Assembly: GCF_037076565.1 (NCBI RefSeq)
Contig: NZ_AP029028.1
Coordinates: 62,001-126,000 of the forward strand
DNA length: 64,000 bases
Direction: 5' to 3'
Origin: Herbaspirillum sp. DW155
Lineage (GTDB): Bacteria > Pseudomonadota > Gammaproteobacteria > Burkholderiales > Burkholderiaceae_D
The notes under the pieces are model-generated. The model was given only the letters and a program-made list of their open reading frames with translations, was not told the origin of the DNA and ran no database searches. A program made the position numbers and the translations under genes. Positions 35,098 to 44,385 of the stretch are shown one piece after another (the first letter of the stretch is position 1; every line of letters begins with the position of its first letter).

Positions 35098-36633
35098 ATG
35101 AGCATGAAGAAAATGTTTTCCGGCGCGCTCGCCATTGGCGCGCTGTTGTTGGCGGTAGGTTTTACCGCTCCGGCCCAGGCGCAGGACGCGCCCAAGCCTG
35201 AAGCTGCAGCGGCCGCCGCCGCTGCTCCGGCCGCTGCCGCCCCGGCAGCGCCCAAGGCCGACGCGGCCGCTCCCGCTGCAGCAGCACCGGCTGCTCCGGC
35301 GGCTGCCGCTGCCGCACCGGCACCGGTTCCCAACAAGGGCGACACCGCCTGGATGCTGATCTCGACCGCCTTCGTCATCCTGATGACCCTGCCGGGCCTG
35401 GGCCTGTTCTACGGCGGCCTGGTGCGCAGCAAGAACATGCTGTCGGTGCTGATGCAGTGCTTCGTGATCTTCTCTCTGATCTACATCCTGTGGTTCGTCT
35501 ACGGCTACAGCATCGCGTTCACCGAGGGCAATGCCTTCTTCGGTGGCTTCGATCGCCTGTTCCTGCACGGCCTCAATGGTGACTCCAACACCGGCACCTT
35601 CAGCAAGGGCGTGGTGATTCCGGAACTGGCCTTCGTCGCCTTCCAGGGTGCGTTCGCCGCCATCACCGTGGCGCTGATCATCGGTTCCTTCGCCGAACGT
35701 GTGAAGTTCTCGGCCGTGATCCTGTTCTCGGTCCTGTGGTTCACCTTCTCCTACCTGCCGATGGCCCACATGGTCTGGTTCTGGCCGGGTCCGGATGCCT
35801 TCACCGACACGGCTGCCGCTGAAAAGGCGACCGCCATCTCGGGCTGGCTGTTCCAGAAGGGCGCGCTGGACTTCGCTGGCGGTACCGTGGTGCACATCAA
35901 CGCCGCTATCGCCGGCCTGGTCGGCTCCTACGTGATCGGCAAGCGTATCGGTTTCGGCAAGGAAGCCTTCAAGCCGCATAGCCTGACCCTGACCATGGTC
36001 GGTGCCTCGCTGCTGTGGTTCGGCTGGTTCGGCTTCAACGCCGGCTCGGCCCTGGAAGCCAACGGCAGCGCCGCTCTGGCCTTCGTCAACACCATCCTGG
36101 CCACCGCTGCCGCAGTGCTGTCCTGGAGCTTCGGCGAATGGATCGGCAAGGGCAAGCCCTCCATGCTGGGCGCGGCTTCCGGTGCCGTTGCCGGCCTCGT
36201 GGCGATCACCCCGGCTGCTGGTTTCGTGGGCGTCATCGGTGCCGTGGTCATGGGCCTGATCGCTGGTCTGCTGTGCCTGTGGGGCGTGAGCGGCCTGAAG
36301 AAGATCCTGGGTTCGGACGACGCGCTGGATGTCTTCGGCGTGCACGGCGTGGGCGGTATCCTGGGTGCCATCCTGACCGGCGTGTTCGCAGCCCCCAGCC
36401 TGGGCGGCACCGGTATCTACGACTACGTGACCAACGCTGTTGCGCCTGACTACTCCATCGGCGGCCAGGTCTGGATCCAGTTCCAGGGCGTGCTGACCAC
36501 CGTGATCCTGTCGGGCGTGGTCTCCTTCATCGCCTACAAGATCGTCGATGTCGTCATCGGCCTGCGTGTGACCGAGGAAGAAGAACGCGAAGGCCTGGAT
36601 ATCTCCAGCCACGGCGAATCGGCTTACCACTAA
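35098..36633 (+). CDS. amtB: Ammonium transporter AmtB
   Basis: Trimeric ammonium channel of the inner membrane, 511 residues. A signal peptide (cleavage near APAQA/Q) is followed by an unusually long Ala/Pro-rich segment, about residues 30-80, before the first true membrane helix (TAWMLISTAFVILMTLPGLGL). The rest follows the AmtB pattern of eleven helices, with the Phe gate region and the twin-His pore implied by DVFGVHGVGGILGAILTG. Most AmtB proteins are about 400-450 residues, so the extra length is this linker. It is the last gene of the operon, followed by a strong terminator. Confidence 0.95.
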   Translation: MSMKKMFSGALAIGALLLAVGFTAPAQAQDAPKPEAAAAAAAAPAAAAPAAPKADAAAPAAAAPAAPAAAAAAPAPVPNKGDTAWMLISTAFVILMTLPGLGLFYGGLVRSKNMLSVLMQCFVIFSLIYILWFVYGYSIAFTEGNAFFGGFDRLFLHGLNGDSNTGTFSKGVVIPELAFVAFQGAFAAITVALIIGSFAERVKFSAVILFSVLWFTFSYLPMAHMVWFWPGPDAFTDTAAAEKATAISGWLFQKGALDFAGGTVVHINAAIAGLVGSYVIGKRIGFGKEAFKPHSLTLTMVGASLLWFGWFGFNAGSALEANGSAALAFVNTILATAAAVLSWSFGEWIGKGKPSMLGAASGAVAGLVAITPAAGFVGVIGAVVMGLIAGLLCLWGVSGLKKILGSDDALDVFGVHGVGGILGAILTGVFAAPSLGGTGIYDYVTNAVAPDYSIGGQVWIQFQGVLTTVILSGVVSFIAYKIVDVVIGLRVTEEEEREGLDISSHGESAYH

Positions 36634-37042
36634 GCATCATCTGTCGTACTGAGTCTGCAGTATTCCTTCGGGGCTGGAAACGGCCTCTTTATAAGGCGCC
36701 TTCGGGCGCCTTTTTTCATTTGGATGCGTCGAGAGCTGAACAGAAGCGCATACTTGTCATACCGCCAAGTTGTCGCATTTTGGCCATTTCCTTCAGGAAA
36801 AACGGTTTCCTGATGCATTCCCGCGTCGAGCGAGGATAATTCCCGAGTATTTGAGTCGGACTCTTTAAAATGCCGCCATCATCGCCACCTGTACACTCCC
36901 AGCCACGCCTTTGCAGCGACCGTGGCCGGTTCAGGGCTTTGCTGAAATGGCAACAACGGCGTCTACTGCGTCGCAACACGGTTTCAGGAATCCGCTAAAA
37001 TCGACACTCGCTGCCGGCATTTACATTTAGTTAAGGTCTTTT
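36634..37042. other. Intergenic region amtB / gshA
   Basis: 409 bp containing the amtB terminator near its left end. The remainder is moderately AT-rich. TAAAAT at 36996-37001, about 40 bp before gshA, could be a -10, but no good -35 accompanies it. Short open frames here look non-coding. Confidence 0.45.
36693..36716 (+). terminator. Intrinsic terminator of torF-glnK-amtB
   Basis: An 8-bp stem AAGGCGCC / GGCGCCTT with a stable TTCG tetraloop is followed by a run of T. Confidence 0.93.
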
Positions 37043-38341
37043 ATGGTCCCGCATCTCGTCACCGCTCTGAATGGTCCCCTGCTGGAGCTGGAGAAGAAAA
37101 TCCTGGGCGCCACGCCGGCCATCGAACGCTGGTTCCGCATGGAGTGGCAGGAGCACACGCCGCCCTTCTATTGCTCGGTGGACCTGCGCAATGCCGGCTT
37201 CAAGCTGGCGCCGGTCGATACCAACCTGTTCCCGGGTGGCTTCAACAACCTTTCGCCGGAAATGCTGCCGCTGGCGGTGCAGGCGGCGATGGCGGCCATC
37301 GAGAAATACTGTCCGGATGCGCGCAACCTGCTGCTGATCCCGGAAACCCAGCCCGGCAATACCTTTTACCTGCAGAACATCGGCCGGCTCATGCAGATCT
37401 TCCGCCAGACCGGCCTGAACGTCCGCCTGGGCACGCTGGCGCCGGGCGCCACCAAGCCGCAGCAGATCGAACTGCCGGATGGCACCCACATCACGCTGGA
37501 ACCGCTGGAGCGCTCGGCCAATGGGCGCCGACTGGGCTTGAAGAATTTCGATCCCTGTACCGTGCTGCTCAACAATGACCTCTCCAGCGGCATTCCTTCG
37601 GTGCTGGAAGGGCTACATGAACAAAGCGTCCTGCCGCCGCTGCATGCGGGCTGGGCGCTGCGCCGCAAGAGCAATCACTTTGCCGCCTACGATGAAGTGG
37701 TGAAGAAGTTTTCCAAAATGGTCGAGGTCGATCCCTGGATGCTCAACCCGCTCTTCGCCAAGGTCAGCGACATCGATTTCCAGGACAACACCGGCACCGA
37801 CGCACTGGCCGATAGCGTCTCCTCGCTGCTGTCGAAGATCCGCAAGAAGTACAAGGAATACGGCATCAAGGAGCAGCCCTTCGTCTTCATCAAGGCCAAT
37901 GCCGGCACCTATGGCATGGGCATCATGACGGTCAAGGATGCCAGCGAGATCAAGGATCTCAACCGCAAGCAGCGCACCGGCATGCTGGCCGGCAAGGAAG
38001 GGCTGGAGGTGTCGGAAGTGATCGTGCAGGAAGGCGTGCACTCCTTCGAACGCATCAATCAGGCCGTGGCCGAGCCGGTGGTCTACATGATCGACCGCTA
38101 CGTGGTGGGCGGCTTCTATCGCGTTCATGCCGAGCGCGGCGTGAATGAAAACCTCAATGCGCCCGGCGCGCATTTCGTGCCGCTGGCCTTCGCCCAGCAG
38201 CACGCGCTGCCGGACATGCACGCCAAGCCGGGTACGGCCGCGCCCAACCGTTTCTACATGTATGGCGTGGTGGCGCGGCTGGCGTTGCTGGCGGCCTCGG
38301 TGGAGATGGAAAAGACCGATCCCAACCCGGAAGTTTATTAA
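37043..38341 (+). CDS. gshA: Glutamate--cysteine ligase
   Basis: First enzyme of glutathione synthesis: ATP-dependent joining of glutamate and cysteine. At 432 residues it belongs to the proteobacterial GshA subgroup found in Ralstonia, Burkholderia and relatives, which differs from E. coli GshA. The opening MVPHLVTALNGPLLELEKKI and the NAGTYGMGIMTV block typify it. It is followed by gshB 39 bp downstream, so both steps of glutathione synthesis are made together, and then by PTS genes. Confidence 0.93.
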   Translation: MVPHLVTALNGPLLELEKKILGATPAIERWFRMEWQEHTPPFYCSVDLRNAGFKLAPVDTNLFPGGFNNLSPEMLPLAVQAAMAAIEKYCPDARNLLLIPETQPGNTFYLQNIGRLMQIFRQTGLNVRLGTLAPGATKPQQIELPDGTHITLEPLERSANGRRLGLKNFDPCTVLLNNDLSSGIPSVLEGLHEQSVLPPLHAGWALRRKSNHFAAYDEVVKKFSKMVEVDPWMLNPLFAKVSDIDFQDNTGTDALADSVSSLLSKIRKKYKEYGIKEQPFVFIKANAGTYGMGIMTVKDASEIKDLNRKQRTGMLAGKEGLEVSEVIVQEGVHSFERINQAVAEPVVYMIDRYVVGGFYRVHAERGVNENLNAPGAHFVPLAFAQQHALPDMHAKPGTAAPNRFYMYGVVARLALLAASVEMEKTDPNPEVY

Positions 38342-38380
38342 ACACAGAGCCTGCACCAGGCTCAACAGGACCCTAGTCTC

Positions 38381-39349
38381 ATGAAAATCGCTTTCCTCGC
38401 CGATCCTCTGGAGTCGTTCAAGACCTACAAGGATTCCACCTTCGCCATGATGCGCGAGGCCGCCCGCCGCGGTCATACCCTGTATGCCTTCGAACAGGGC
38501 GACCTGGTGCTGGAGAGCGGCCTGGTGACGGCCAACGCCTTCAAGATCACGCTCACCGGCGAGGCCGATGACTGGTACCGGGCGGAGAAGCGGGGCTCCT
38601 CTTTCCTCTCCGAATTCGATGCGGTGATCGTGCGCAAGGATCCGCCCTTCGACATGGAGTACATCTACACGACTTACCTCCTGGAGCTGGCCGAGAAGCA
38701 GGGTGCGCGCGTGTTCAACAAGCCGGCGGCCATCCGCAGCCACAACGAGAAGCTGGCCATTGCCCAGTTCCCGCAATACACCGCGCCTACCCTGGTCACG
38801 CGCGACGCCAAGCGCCTGCGCGACTTCCACGCCGAGCATCAGGACGTGATCCTGAAACCGCTCGATGGCATGGGCGGCATGGGCATCTTCCGCGTCAAGG
38901 CCGATGGCATGAATCTGGGTTCCATCATCGAAACCCTGACCGACAACGGTCAACGCACGATCATGGCGCAGCGTTTCATTCCGCAGATCAGCGCGGGCGA
39001 CAAGCGCATTCTCCTGATCGGCGGCAAGGTGGTGCCCAATGTGTTGGCACGCATTCCGCAGGGTAACGAGGTGCGCGGCAATCTGGCGGCGGGAGGTTTG
39101 GGCCGTGCCCAGCCGGCGTCGGCCCGCGATATCGAGATCGGCGAGGCGCTGGGCCCGATCCTGTATCAGCGTGGTTTGCTGCTGGTAGGATTGGACGCCA
39201 TCGGCGACTATCTCACCGAGATCAACGTCACCAGCCCGACCTGCTTCCAGGAAATCACGCAGCAGACCGGGTTTGATGTGGCAGCGATGTTCGTGGATGC
39301 GCTGGAGGCCGCTGCAGGGGCAGCAGAAACAACGGGGTCGGTCGGCTGA
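38381..39349 (+). CDS. gshB: Glutathione synthase
   Basis: Second glutathione enzyme, adding glycine to gamma-glutamylcysteine. It has 322 residues with the prokaryotic GSH-synthetase N-domain (MKIAFLADPLESFKTYKDSTFAMM) and an ATP-grasp domain (VILKPLDGMGGMGIFRV, then the metal-binding EINVTSPT). The stop shares bases with a following ATG (TGATG). Confidence 0.95.
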   Translation: MKIAFLADPLESFKTYKDSTFAMMREAARRGHTLYAFEQGDLVLESGLVTANAFKITLTGEADDWYRAEKRGSSFLSEFDAVIVRKDPPFDMEYIYTTYLLELAEKQGARVFNKPAAIRSHNEKLAIAQFPQYTAPTLVTRDAKRLRDFHAEHQDVILKPLDGMGGMGIFRVKADGMNLGSIIETLTDNGQRTIMAQRFIPQISAGDKRILLIGGKVVPNVLARIPQGNEVRGNLAAGGLGRAQPASARDIEIGEALGPILYQRGLLLVGLDAIGDYLTEINVTSPTCFQEITQQTGFDVAAMFVDALEAAAGAAETTGSVG

Positions 39350-39414
39350 TGGGATCGACGGAGCATGACGGGCTGCTCGGGGAAAAGCGCGTCGCATCAG
39401 ATGGCAAATATTCC

Positions 39415-39825
39415 ATGGTTGGTATTCTTCTCTTGACGCACGCCCCGCTGGGGCAAGCCTTCGTAGCCGCCGCCACGCACGTCTTCCGCGGCCGGCCCGA
39501 AAAGATGGAGGCGATCGACGTGATCGCCGACCAGAACCCGGCCGAAGTGCAAAAACTGGCCATCGAGGCGGTCGAACGCCTCGATGATGGCAGCGGCGTG
39601 CTGGTCATCACCGACGTCATGGGCGGTACGCCCTCCAACTGTACGGGCTTCCTGTGCGGGCTGGGCAACGTCCAGGTGATCGCCGGCATCAGCCTGCCCA
39701 TGCTGTTGCGGGCGCTGACCTACCGTAACGACACGCTGGATGTGGTGGTTGAAATGGCCCTGGCAGGGGGCCAGAATGGTGCGGTGCGGATCGACAATCG
39801 CATCCGCGTGGCAGCCTCGGCCTGA
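39415..39825 (+). CDS. PTS EIIA protein of the mannose family
   Basis: A phosphocarrier of 136 residues with the EIIA-Man opening MVGILLLTHAPLGQAF; His9 is the expected phosphorylation site. VLVITDVMGGTPSN is the second family block. I chose ATG 39415 because it gives the canonical N-terminus; an ATG at 39349 overlapping the gshB stop would add 22 unrelated residues. HPr and enzyme I follow, but no EIIB or EIIC does. In betaproteobacteria such incomplete systems are regarded as regulatory rather than sugar-transporting. Confidence 0.88.
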   Translation: MVGILLLTHAPLGQAFVAAATHVFRGRPEKMEAIDVIADQNPAEVQKLAIEAVERLDDGSGVLVITDVMGGTPSNCTGFLCGLGNVQVIAGISLPMLLRALTYRNDTLDVVVEMALAGGQNGAVRIDNRIRVAASA

Positions 39826-39883
39826 GGCGCTTCACGTAGTCATGGCCGGTACCGCGCCAACAAGATAAAAACGAAAGCAGAAC

Positions 39884-40153
39884 ATGATTCAAAAAGAACT
39901 CGAAATCGTCAACAAGCTGGGCCTGCATGCCCGTGCCTCCGCCAAGCTCACCCAGCTGGCCGGCAAGTTCAAGAGCGAAGTCTGGATGACCTTCAACAAG
40001 CGCCGCGTCAACGCCAAGTCCATCATGGGCGTGATGATGCTGGCCGCCGGCAAGGGCAGCATCGTGACCCTGGAAACCAACGGCGCCGATGAACAGGAAT
40101 GCTTCACCGCGCTGGAAGCCCTGATTGCGGACAAGTTCGGCGAAGGCCAGTGA
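39884..40153 (+). CDS. ptsH: PTS phosphocarrier HPr
   Basis: An 89-residue HPr. The enzyme I-dependent site is His15 in NKLGLHARAS, and Ser46 in NAKSIMGVMML is the HPr-kinase site, in the wording recognised by HPrK, which betaproteobacteria usually encode elsewhere. It carries phosphate from enzyme I to the EIIA encoded just upstream. Confidence 0.96.
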   Translation: MIQKELEIVNKLGLHARASAKLTQLAGKFKSEVWMTFNKRRVNAKSIMGVMMLAAGKGSIVTLETNGADEQECFTALEALIADKFGEGQ

Positions 40154-40399
40154 TGGTTACCAGGGCTGTGGTATTGCGGCGCAACACCGCAGCCTGGCTG
40201 GAATGCTTCTTGCGATATGTCAACGCCTGCACGCGTCGCGTGCGGGCTGAAACAATGTTCATATACGCTGCTGGTCTTATAGTCTTCCCCTGATGCCAAT
40301 GGCGGTGATTGCCAAACTATACTTTGTTCGGTAACTTGCTCCTGGCTACCGCGCGCAGGCAACACGGCGGACTATAAAAAGACTAGCAGGAGATACGCG

Positions 40400-42193
40400 A
40401 TGGCTTCATTCAGCTTACATGGAATCGCGGTGTCGCAAGGCATCGCCATCGGACGCGCGCATTTGATGGCGCCGGCCGCACTGGACGTCAAGCATTACCT
40501 GATCGCACCCGATCAGGTCGAGGCCGAGATCGAGCGCCTGCGCAGCGCGGTCAAGGCGGTGCACCAGGAACTTCATATCATCCGCTCCGAACTGCCCAAG
40601 GATGCGCCGCCCGAACTGGGCGCGTTCATCGATGTGCATTCGCTGATCCTGTCGGACCCGATGCTGGCCGAGGTGCCGCAAGACATCATCCGCCATCGTT
40701 ACTACAACGCCGAATGGGCGCTGGTGACGCAGATCGAAGAGTTGTCCGCGCAGTTCGACGAAATCGAGGACCCCTACCTGCGCGAGCGCAAGGCCGACAT
40801 CCAGCAGGTCGGCGAGCGCATCCTCAAGATTCTCACCGGCAGCGCCAGCCCGCTGCCCCCTACCGGCGAAGCGGCCGCCAACATCATCGTGGTGGCGCAC
40901 GACATTTCGCCGGCCGACATGCTGCAATTCCGCGAGAGCGCCTTTGCCGGCTTCGTCACCGATCTGGGCGGTCCCAACTCGCATACCGCCATCGTGGCCC
41001 GCAGCCTGGCCATCCCGGCGGCCGTGGGGATGCACAATGCTTCAGTCCTGGTGAAGCACGATGACGTGCTCATCATCGATGGCGATGCCGGCGTGGTCAT
41101 CGTCGATCCCTCACCGCTCGTGCTGGCGCAGTACCGCGCGCGGCAAGAAAGACTGCTGCGCGAGCGGAAGAAACTTTCACGTCTGAAGAAAACGCCGGCC
41201 ATCACCCAGGATGGCGAGCCGATCACGCTGCTGGCCAACATCGAATTGCCCAACGATGCGGCCAATGCCTTCGAGGCGGGGGCCATGGGCATCGGCCTGT
41301 TCCGTTCGGAATTTCTGTTCATGGGACGCGCCGGCCATCATCTGGAGAAATTCCCCAGCGAGGATGAGCAGTTCGAATCCTACAAGCAGGCCGTCATTGC
41401 CATGAAGGGCCGGGTGGTCACCATCCGTACCCTGGACGTGGGCGCCGACAAGCCGCTGGACGAGGATGAGGAAACCGCCCTGAACCCGGCCCTGGGCCTG
41501 CGCGCGATCCGCTATTGCCTGTCCGAGCCGCAGATGTTCCTGACACAGTTGCGCGCCATCCTGCGTGCCTCGGCCTATGGCCCGATCAAGCTGCTGGTGC
41601 CGATGATGGCGCATGCCTTCGAGATCGATCAGACCCTGACCATGATCGAGCAGGCCAAGCAGCAGCTGCGCGAGCGCAAGCAGAAGTTCGATGAAGACAT
41701 CCCGGTCGGCGCCATGATCGAGATCCCGGCCGCTGCGCTGGCGCTGCCGCTGTTCATCAAGCGGCTGGACTTCCTTTCCATCGGCACCAATGACCTGATC
41801 CAGTACACCCTGGCCATCGACCGCGTGGACCATGAAGTGGCGCATCTCTACGATCCGCTGCATCCGGCCGTGTTGTTCCTGCTCTCCACCGTCATTTCCC
41901 AGGGGCGCAAGGCCGGCATCCCGGTCTCGGTCTGCGGCGAAATGGCAGGCGACCTGAAATGGACGCGCCTGCTGCTGGGCATGGGGCTGCTGGAATTTTC
42001 CATGCATCCTTCGCAGATTCTCTCGGTGAAGAACGAGATCTTGAACAGCGACCTGCGCCTTCTGGAACCGCAGGTCAAGAAGGTGCTGCGCGCCACCGAG
42101 CCGGCCGCCATCAGCGCGGCCATGGCGCAGTTGCAGGCGCTGCAGGCGGAACCGGTCGTGGCCGATGTCAAAGTCGCCGCGCGCCGCCGTTGA
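40400..42193 (+). CDS. ptsI: PTS enzyme I (phosphoenolpyruvate--protein phosphotransferase)
   Basis: Enzyme I starts the phosphate relay by transferring phosphate from PEP to HPr. It has 597 residues, slightly longer than the roughly 575 of E. coli. The active His195 lies in GGPNSHTAIVARS, and the PEP-binding C-domain has the expected blocks, including SIGTNDLIQYTLA and VCGEMAGD. AGGAGA precedes the ATG. It completes the EIIA-HPr-EI set. About 246 bp separate it from ptsH, so it may have its own promoter. Confidence 0.96.
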   Translation: MASFSLHGIAVSQGIAIGRAHLMAPAALDVKHYLIAPDQVEAEIERLRSAVKAVHQELHIIRSELPKDAPPELGAFIDVHSLILSDPMLAEVPQDIIRHRYYNAEWALVTQIEELSAQFDEIEDPYLRERKADIQQVGERILKILTGSASPLPPTGEAAANIIVVAHDISPADMLQFRESAFAGFVTDLGGPNSHTAIVARSLAIPAAVGMHNASVLVKHDDVLIIDGDAGVVIVDPSPLVLAQYRARQERLLRERKKLSRLKKTPAITQDGEPITLLANIELPNDAANAFEAGAMGIGLFRSEFLFMGRAGHHLEKFPSEDEQFESYKQAVIAMKGRVVTIRTLDVGADKPLDEDEETALNPALGLRAIRYCLSEPQMFLTQLRAILRASAYGPIKLLVPMMAHAFEIDQTLTMIEQAKQQLRERKQKFDEDIPVGAMIEIPAAALALPLFIKRLDFLSIGTNDLIQYTLAIDRVDHEVAHLYDPLHPAVLFLLSTVISQGRKAGIPVSVCGEMAGDLKWTRLLLGMGLLEFSMHPSQILSVKNEILNSDLRLLEPQVKKVLRATEPAAISAAMAQLQALQAEPVVADVKVAARRR

Positions 42194-42222
42194 GAGGCTG
42201 GATGCAAGCCGGGCTGGGCCGT

Positions 42223-42251
42223 TTGACGGGCCTGCCCGACTTGGGTATTCT
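42223..42251 (+). promoter_or_regulatory. Sigma-70 promoter of metX-metW
   Basis: TTGACG and TATTCT are separated by exactly 17 bp. The predicted start at about 42258 falls immediately before the SAM-II aptamer, so the riboswitch is the 5' end of the transcript. Confidence 0.75.
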
Positions 42252-42257
42252 TACGCC

Positions 42258-42340
42258 ACTGCGCCGATTTGAACGGTTTGACCAACTTCAGCTTGCGGGC
42301 GCCGGGATCCTGATCCCATCTAAATGCGGCTAAAGCGAGC
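42258..42340 (+). ncRNA. SAM-II (metA-type) riboswitch aptamer
   Basis: The leader contains the SAM-II hallmarks in order. P1 pairs GCGCC (42261-42265) with GGCGC (42298-42302). The loop begins GATTTG and ends GCTTGC (42291-42296). TAAATGCGGCTAAAGCG follows, with the conserved GCTAAA. GCTTGC can pair with GCGAGC (42335-42340), forming the pseudoknot helix. An extra small hairpin, GGGAT-CCTG-ATCCC (42304-42317), is inserted between P1 and the 3' part. The motif lies upstream of metX, its usual target in alpha- and some betaproteobacteria. SAM binding should lower metX-metW expression. Confidence 0.8.
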
Positions 42341-42383
42341 TTGGATCAGCTGTTCTTCCCAAGACTTGGCCCCATCGATGAGT

Positions 42384-42414
42384 AAGCCCGCAAGCACTGC
42401 TTCCGGGCTTTTTT
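42384..42414 (+). terminator. SAM-responsive terminator in the metX leader
   Basis: AAGCCCG / CGGGCTT plus an inner AAGC / GCTT form an 11-bp stem with one C-C mismatch, followed by six T. It lies between the aptamer and metX. Its 5' arm, GCCCGCAAGC (42386-42395), is perfectly complementary over 10 bases to aptamer bases 42291-42300 (GCTTGCGGGC), which gives an antiterminator alternative. Confidence 0.85.
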
Positions 42415-42513
42415 GTTGCCCGCGCACGAGACTGGCCATGCCGCCCGGCGAAGCGACCGCCAGCGCCGCTCCCCCCGAGCCGCCTGGCGCCGAGTCACTT
42501 ACGCAGAACAATC

Positions 42514-43653
42514 ATGTCGATCGGAATCGTATCGCCCCAGGTCATGCATTTCGCCGGGCCGCTGCCGCTGCAAAGCGGCGCCTCGCTGTCGGACTATTCG
42601 CTGACCTATGAAACCTACGGCACCCTCAATGCCGACAAATCCAATGCCGTGCTGGTCTGCCACGCGCTCAATGCTTCACATCACGTGGCCGGCGTGTATG
42701 CCGATGACCCGGACAACGTGGGCTGGTGGGACAACATGGTCGGTCCGGGCAAGTCGCTGGATACAGACCGTTTCTTCGTCATTGGCGTCAACAACCTCGG
42801 TTCCTGTTTCGGCTCGACCGGGCCGATGCATACCAATCCGGCCACCGGCAAGCCCTACGGCGCCGATTTCCCGGTGGTGACGGTGGAAGATTGGGTCAAC
42901 GCCCAGGCCCGCCTGGCGGACCGCCTCGGCATCAACTGCTTCGCCGCCATCATGGGAGGATCCCTGGGCGGCATGCAGGCGCTGGCCTGGAGCATGATGT
43001 ATCCGGAGCGCCTGCGCCACTGTCTGGTGATCGCGTCCACGCCCAAGCTGTCGGCCCAGAATATCGCCTTCAACGACGTGGCGCGCCAGGCCATCCTGAC
43101 CGATCCGCAGTACCACGGCGGCGATTTCTACGCGCATGGCGTGGTGCCCAAGAATGGCTTGCGGGTGGCGCGCATGGTGGGGCATATCACCTATCTGTCG
43201 GATGACGACATGGCCGAGAAATTCGGTCGTGACCTGCGCTCGGGCGAGTACCAGTTCGGCTATGGCGTGGATTTCGAGATCGAATCCTACCTGCGCTACC
43301 AGGGCGACAAGTTCTCCACCTACTTCGACGCCAATACCTATCTGCTCATCACCAAGGCGCTGGACTACTTCGACCCGGCGCGCGAATTTGGCGGCGATCT
43401 GGCGCGGGCATTTGCGCGTACGCGCGCCAAATTCCTGCTGGTGTCCTTCACCACCGACTGGCGCTTCTCGCCCGAGCGCAGCCGCGAGATGGTGCAGGCG
43501 CTGGTGGCCAACAAGCGCCGCGTGAGCTATGCCGAAATCGACGCCCCGCACGGGCATGACGCTTTCCTGCTGGACGATGCACGCTACATGAAGGTGGTGC
43601 GCGAGTACTACGGAAGCATCTGGACTGAACTGCAGCAGGAGGGCCGCGCATGA
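42514..43653 (+). CDS. metX: Homoserine O-acyltransferase MetX
   Basis: Activates L-homoserine by O-acylation, the first committed step of methionine synthesis. The 379-residue alpha/beta-hydrolase-fold enzyme has nucleophile Ser150 in GGSLGG, with the Asp and His of the triad expected in [12 protein letters not shown] and the C-terminal DAPHGHDAF. MetX enzymes in proteobacteria can use acetyl- or succinyl-CoA; sequence reading alone does not decide which. No good Shine-Dalgarno is seen before the ATG. It overlaps metW (ATGA) and is controlled by the upstream SAM-II leader. Confidence 0.95.
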   Translation: MSIGIVSPQVMHFAGPLPLQSGASLSDYSLTYETYGTLNADKSNAVLVCHALNASHHVAGVYADDPDNVGWWDNMVGPGKSLDTDRFFVIGVNNLGSCFGSTGPMHTNPATGKPYGADFPVVTVEDWVNAQARLADRLGINCFAAIMGGSLGGMQALAWSMMYPERLRHCLVIASTPKLSAQNIAFNDVARQAILTDPQYHGGDFYAHGVVPKNGLRVARMVGHITYLSDDDMAEKFGRDLRSGEYQFGYGVDFEIESYLRYQGDKFSTYFDANTYLLITKALDYFDPAREFGGDLARAFARTRAKFLLVSFTTDWRFSPERSREMVQALVANKRRVSYAEIDAPHGHDAFLLDDARYMKVVREYYGSIWTELQQEGRA

Positions 43654-44264
43654 CTTTCGAACAATTGAGCGCACTGCGCCCCGACCTGGCTTTCATCGCC
43701 CATTGGGTGCGCGAAAAGTCGCAGGTGCTGGACCTGGGCTGTGGCGATGGCGTGATGCTGGATTATCTGCAGAGCGACAAGGGCTGCTCCGGCTACGGCG
43801 TGGAGATCGACGATGCCCAGATTCCCAAGTGCGTGGCGCGCAACGTGTCGGTGATCCAGCAGGACTTGAATGGCGGCCTGGCCATGTTCGAGGACAATGC
43901 CTTTGATACCGTGCTGTGCCTGTCGGCGCTGCAGATGGTCAAGGATGTGGAGGGGACCCTGCGCGAGATCGCCCGGGTCGGGCGCGAGGTGACGGTTTCC
44001 TTCCCCAACTTCGCCTACTGGCCGCACCGCGTGGCGCTGCTGCGGGGGCGCATGCCGGTGTCGAGGAGCCTGCCGTACCAGTGGTATGATACGCCGAACC
44101 TGCGCTGCGCCACGATCAGGGACTTCGAGGCGCTGGCCAACGAGCTGGGGCTGGAAGTGCTGGAATGCGTCGCCCTGAAGGATGGCAAACCGGTGCGCTA
44201 CCTGCCCAACTGGCGTGGCAGCCTGGCGGTGTTCAGGCTGCGCAAGAAATCCGCCACAAAATAG
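43650..44264 (+). CDS. metW: Methionine biosynthesis protein MetW
   Basis: A 204-residue SAM-methyltransferase-fold protein with motif [13 protein letters not shown]. MetW is the usual partner of MetX in proteobacteria and is thought to be needed for, or to modulate, homoserine acylation. Translation is coupled through the 4-bp overlap with metX. A strong terminator follows, so metXW is the whole unit. Confidence 0.95.
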   Translation: MTFEQLSALRPDLAFIAHWVREKSQVLDLGCGDGVMLDYLQSDKGCSGYGVEIDDAQIPKCVARNVSVIQQDLNGGLAMFEDNAFDTVLCLSALQMVKDVEGTLREIARVGREVTVSFPNFAYWPHRVALLRGRMPVSRSLPYQWYDTPNLRCATIRDFEALANELGLEVLECVALKDGKPVRYLPNWRGSLAVFRLRKKSATK

Positions 44265-44288
44265 CCAAAAGCTTCACCATGCCCGCAG

Positions 44289-44331
44289 ACGCCGGTCCGG
44301 CAGCGCCCAGCGCTGGCCACCGGCGTTTTTT
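44289..44331 (+). terminator. Intrinsic terminator of metX-metW
   Basis: ACGCCGGT / ACCGGCGT form an 8-bp outer stem that encloses further pairing, and it is followed by TTTTT. Confidence 0.85.
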
Positions 44332-44385
44332 GTTTCGTTTTTTGTTTCATATCCCGCGTTTTTCGAGCTGATCCGCCCCAACTCT

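Noticed and set aside
35095..36630. Long minus-strand frame opposite amtB
   Set aside because: A composition artefact of Ala-rich amtB codons; AmtB is certain on the plus strand.
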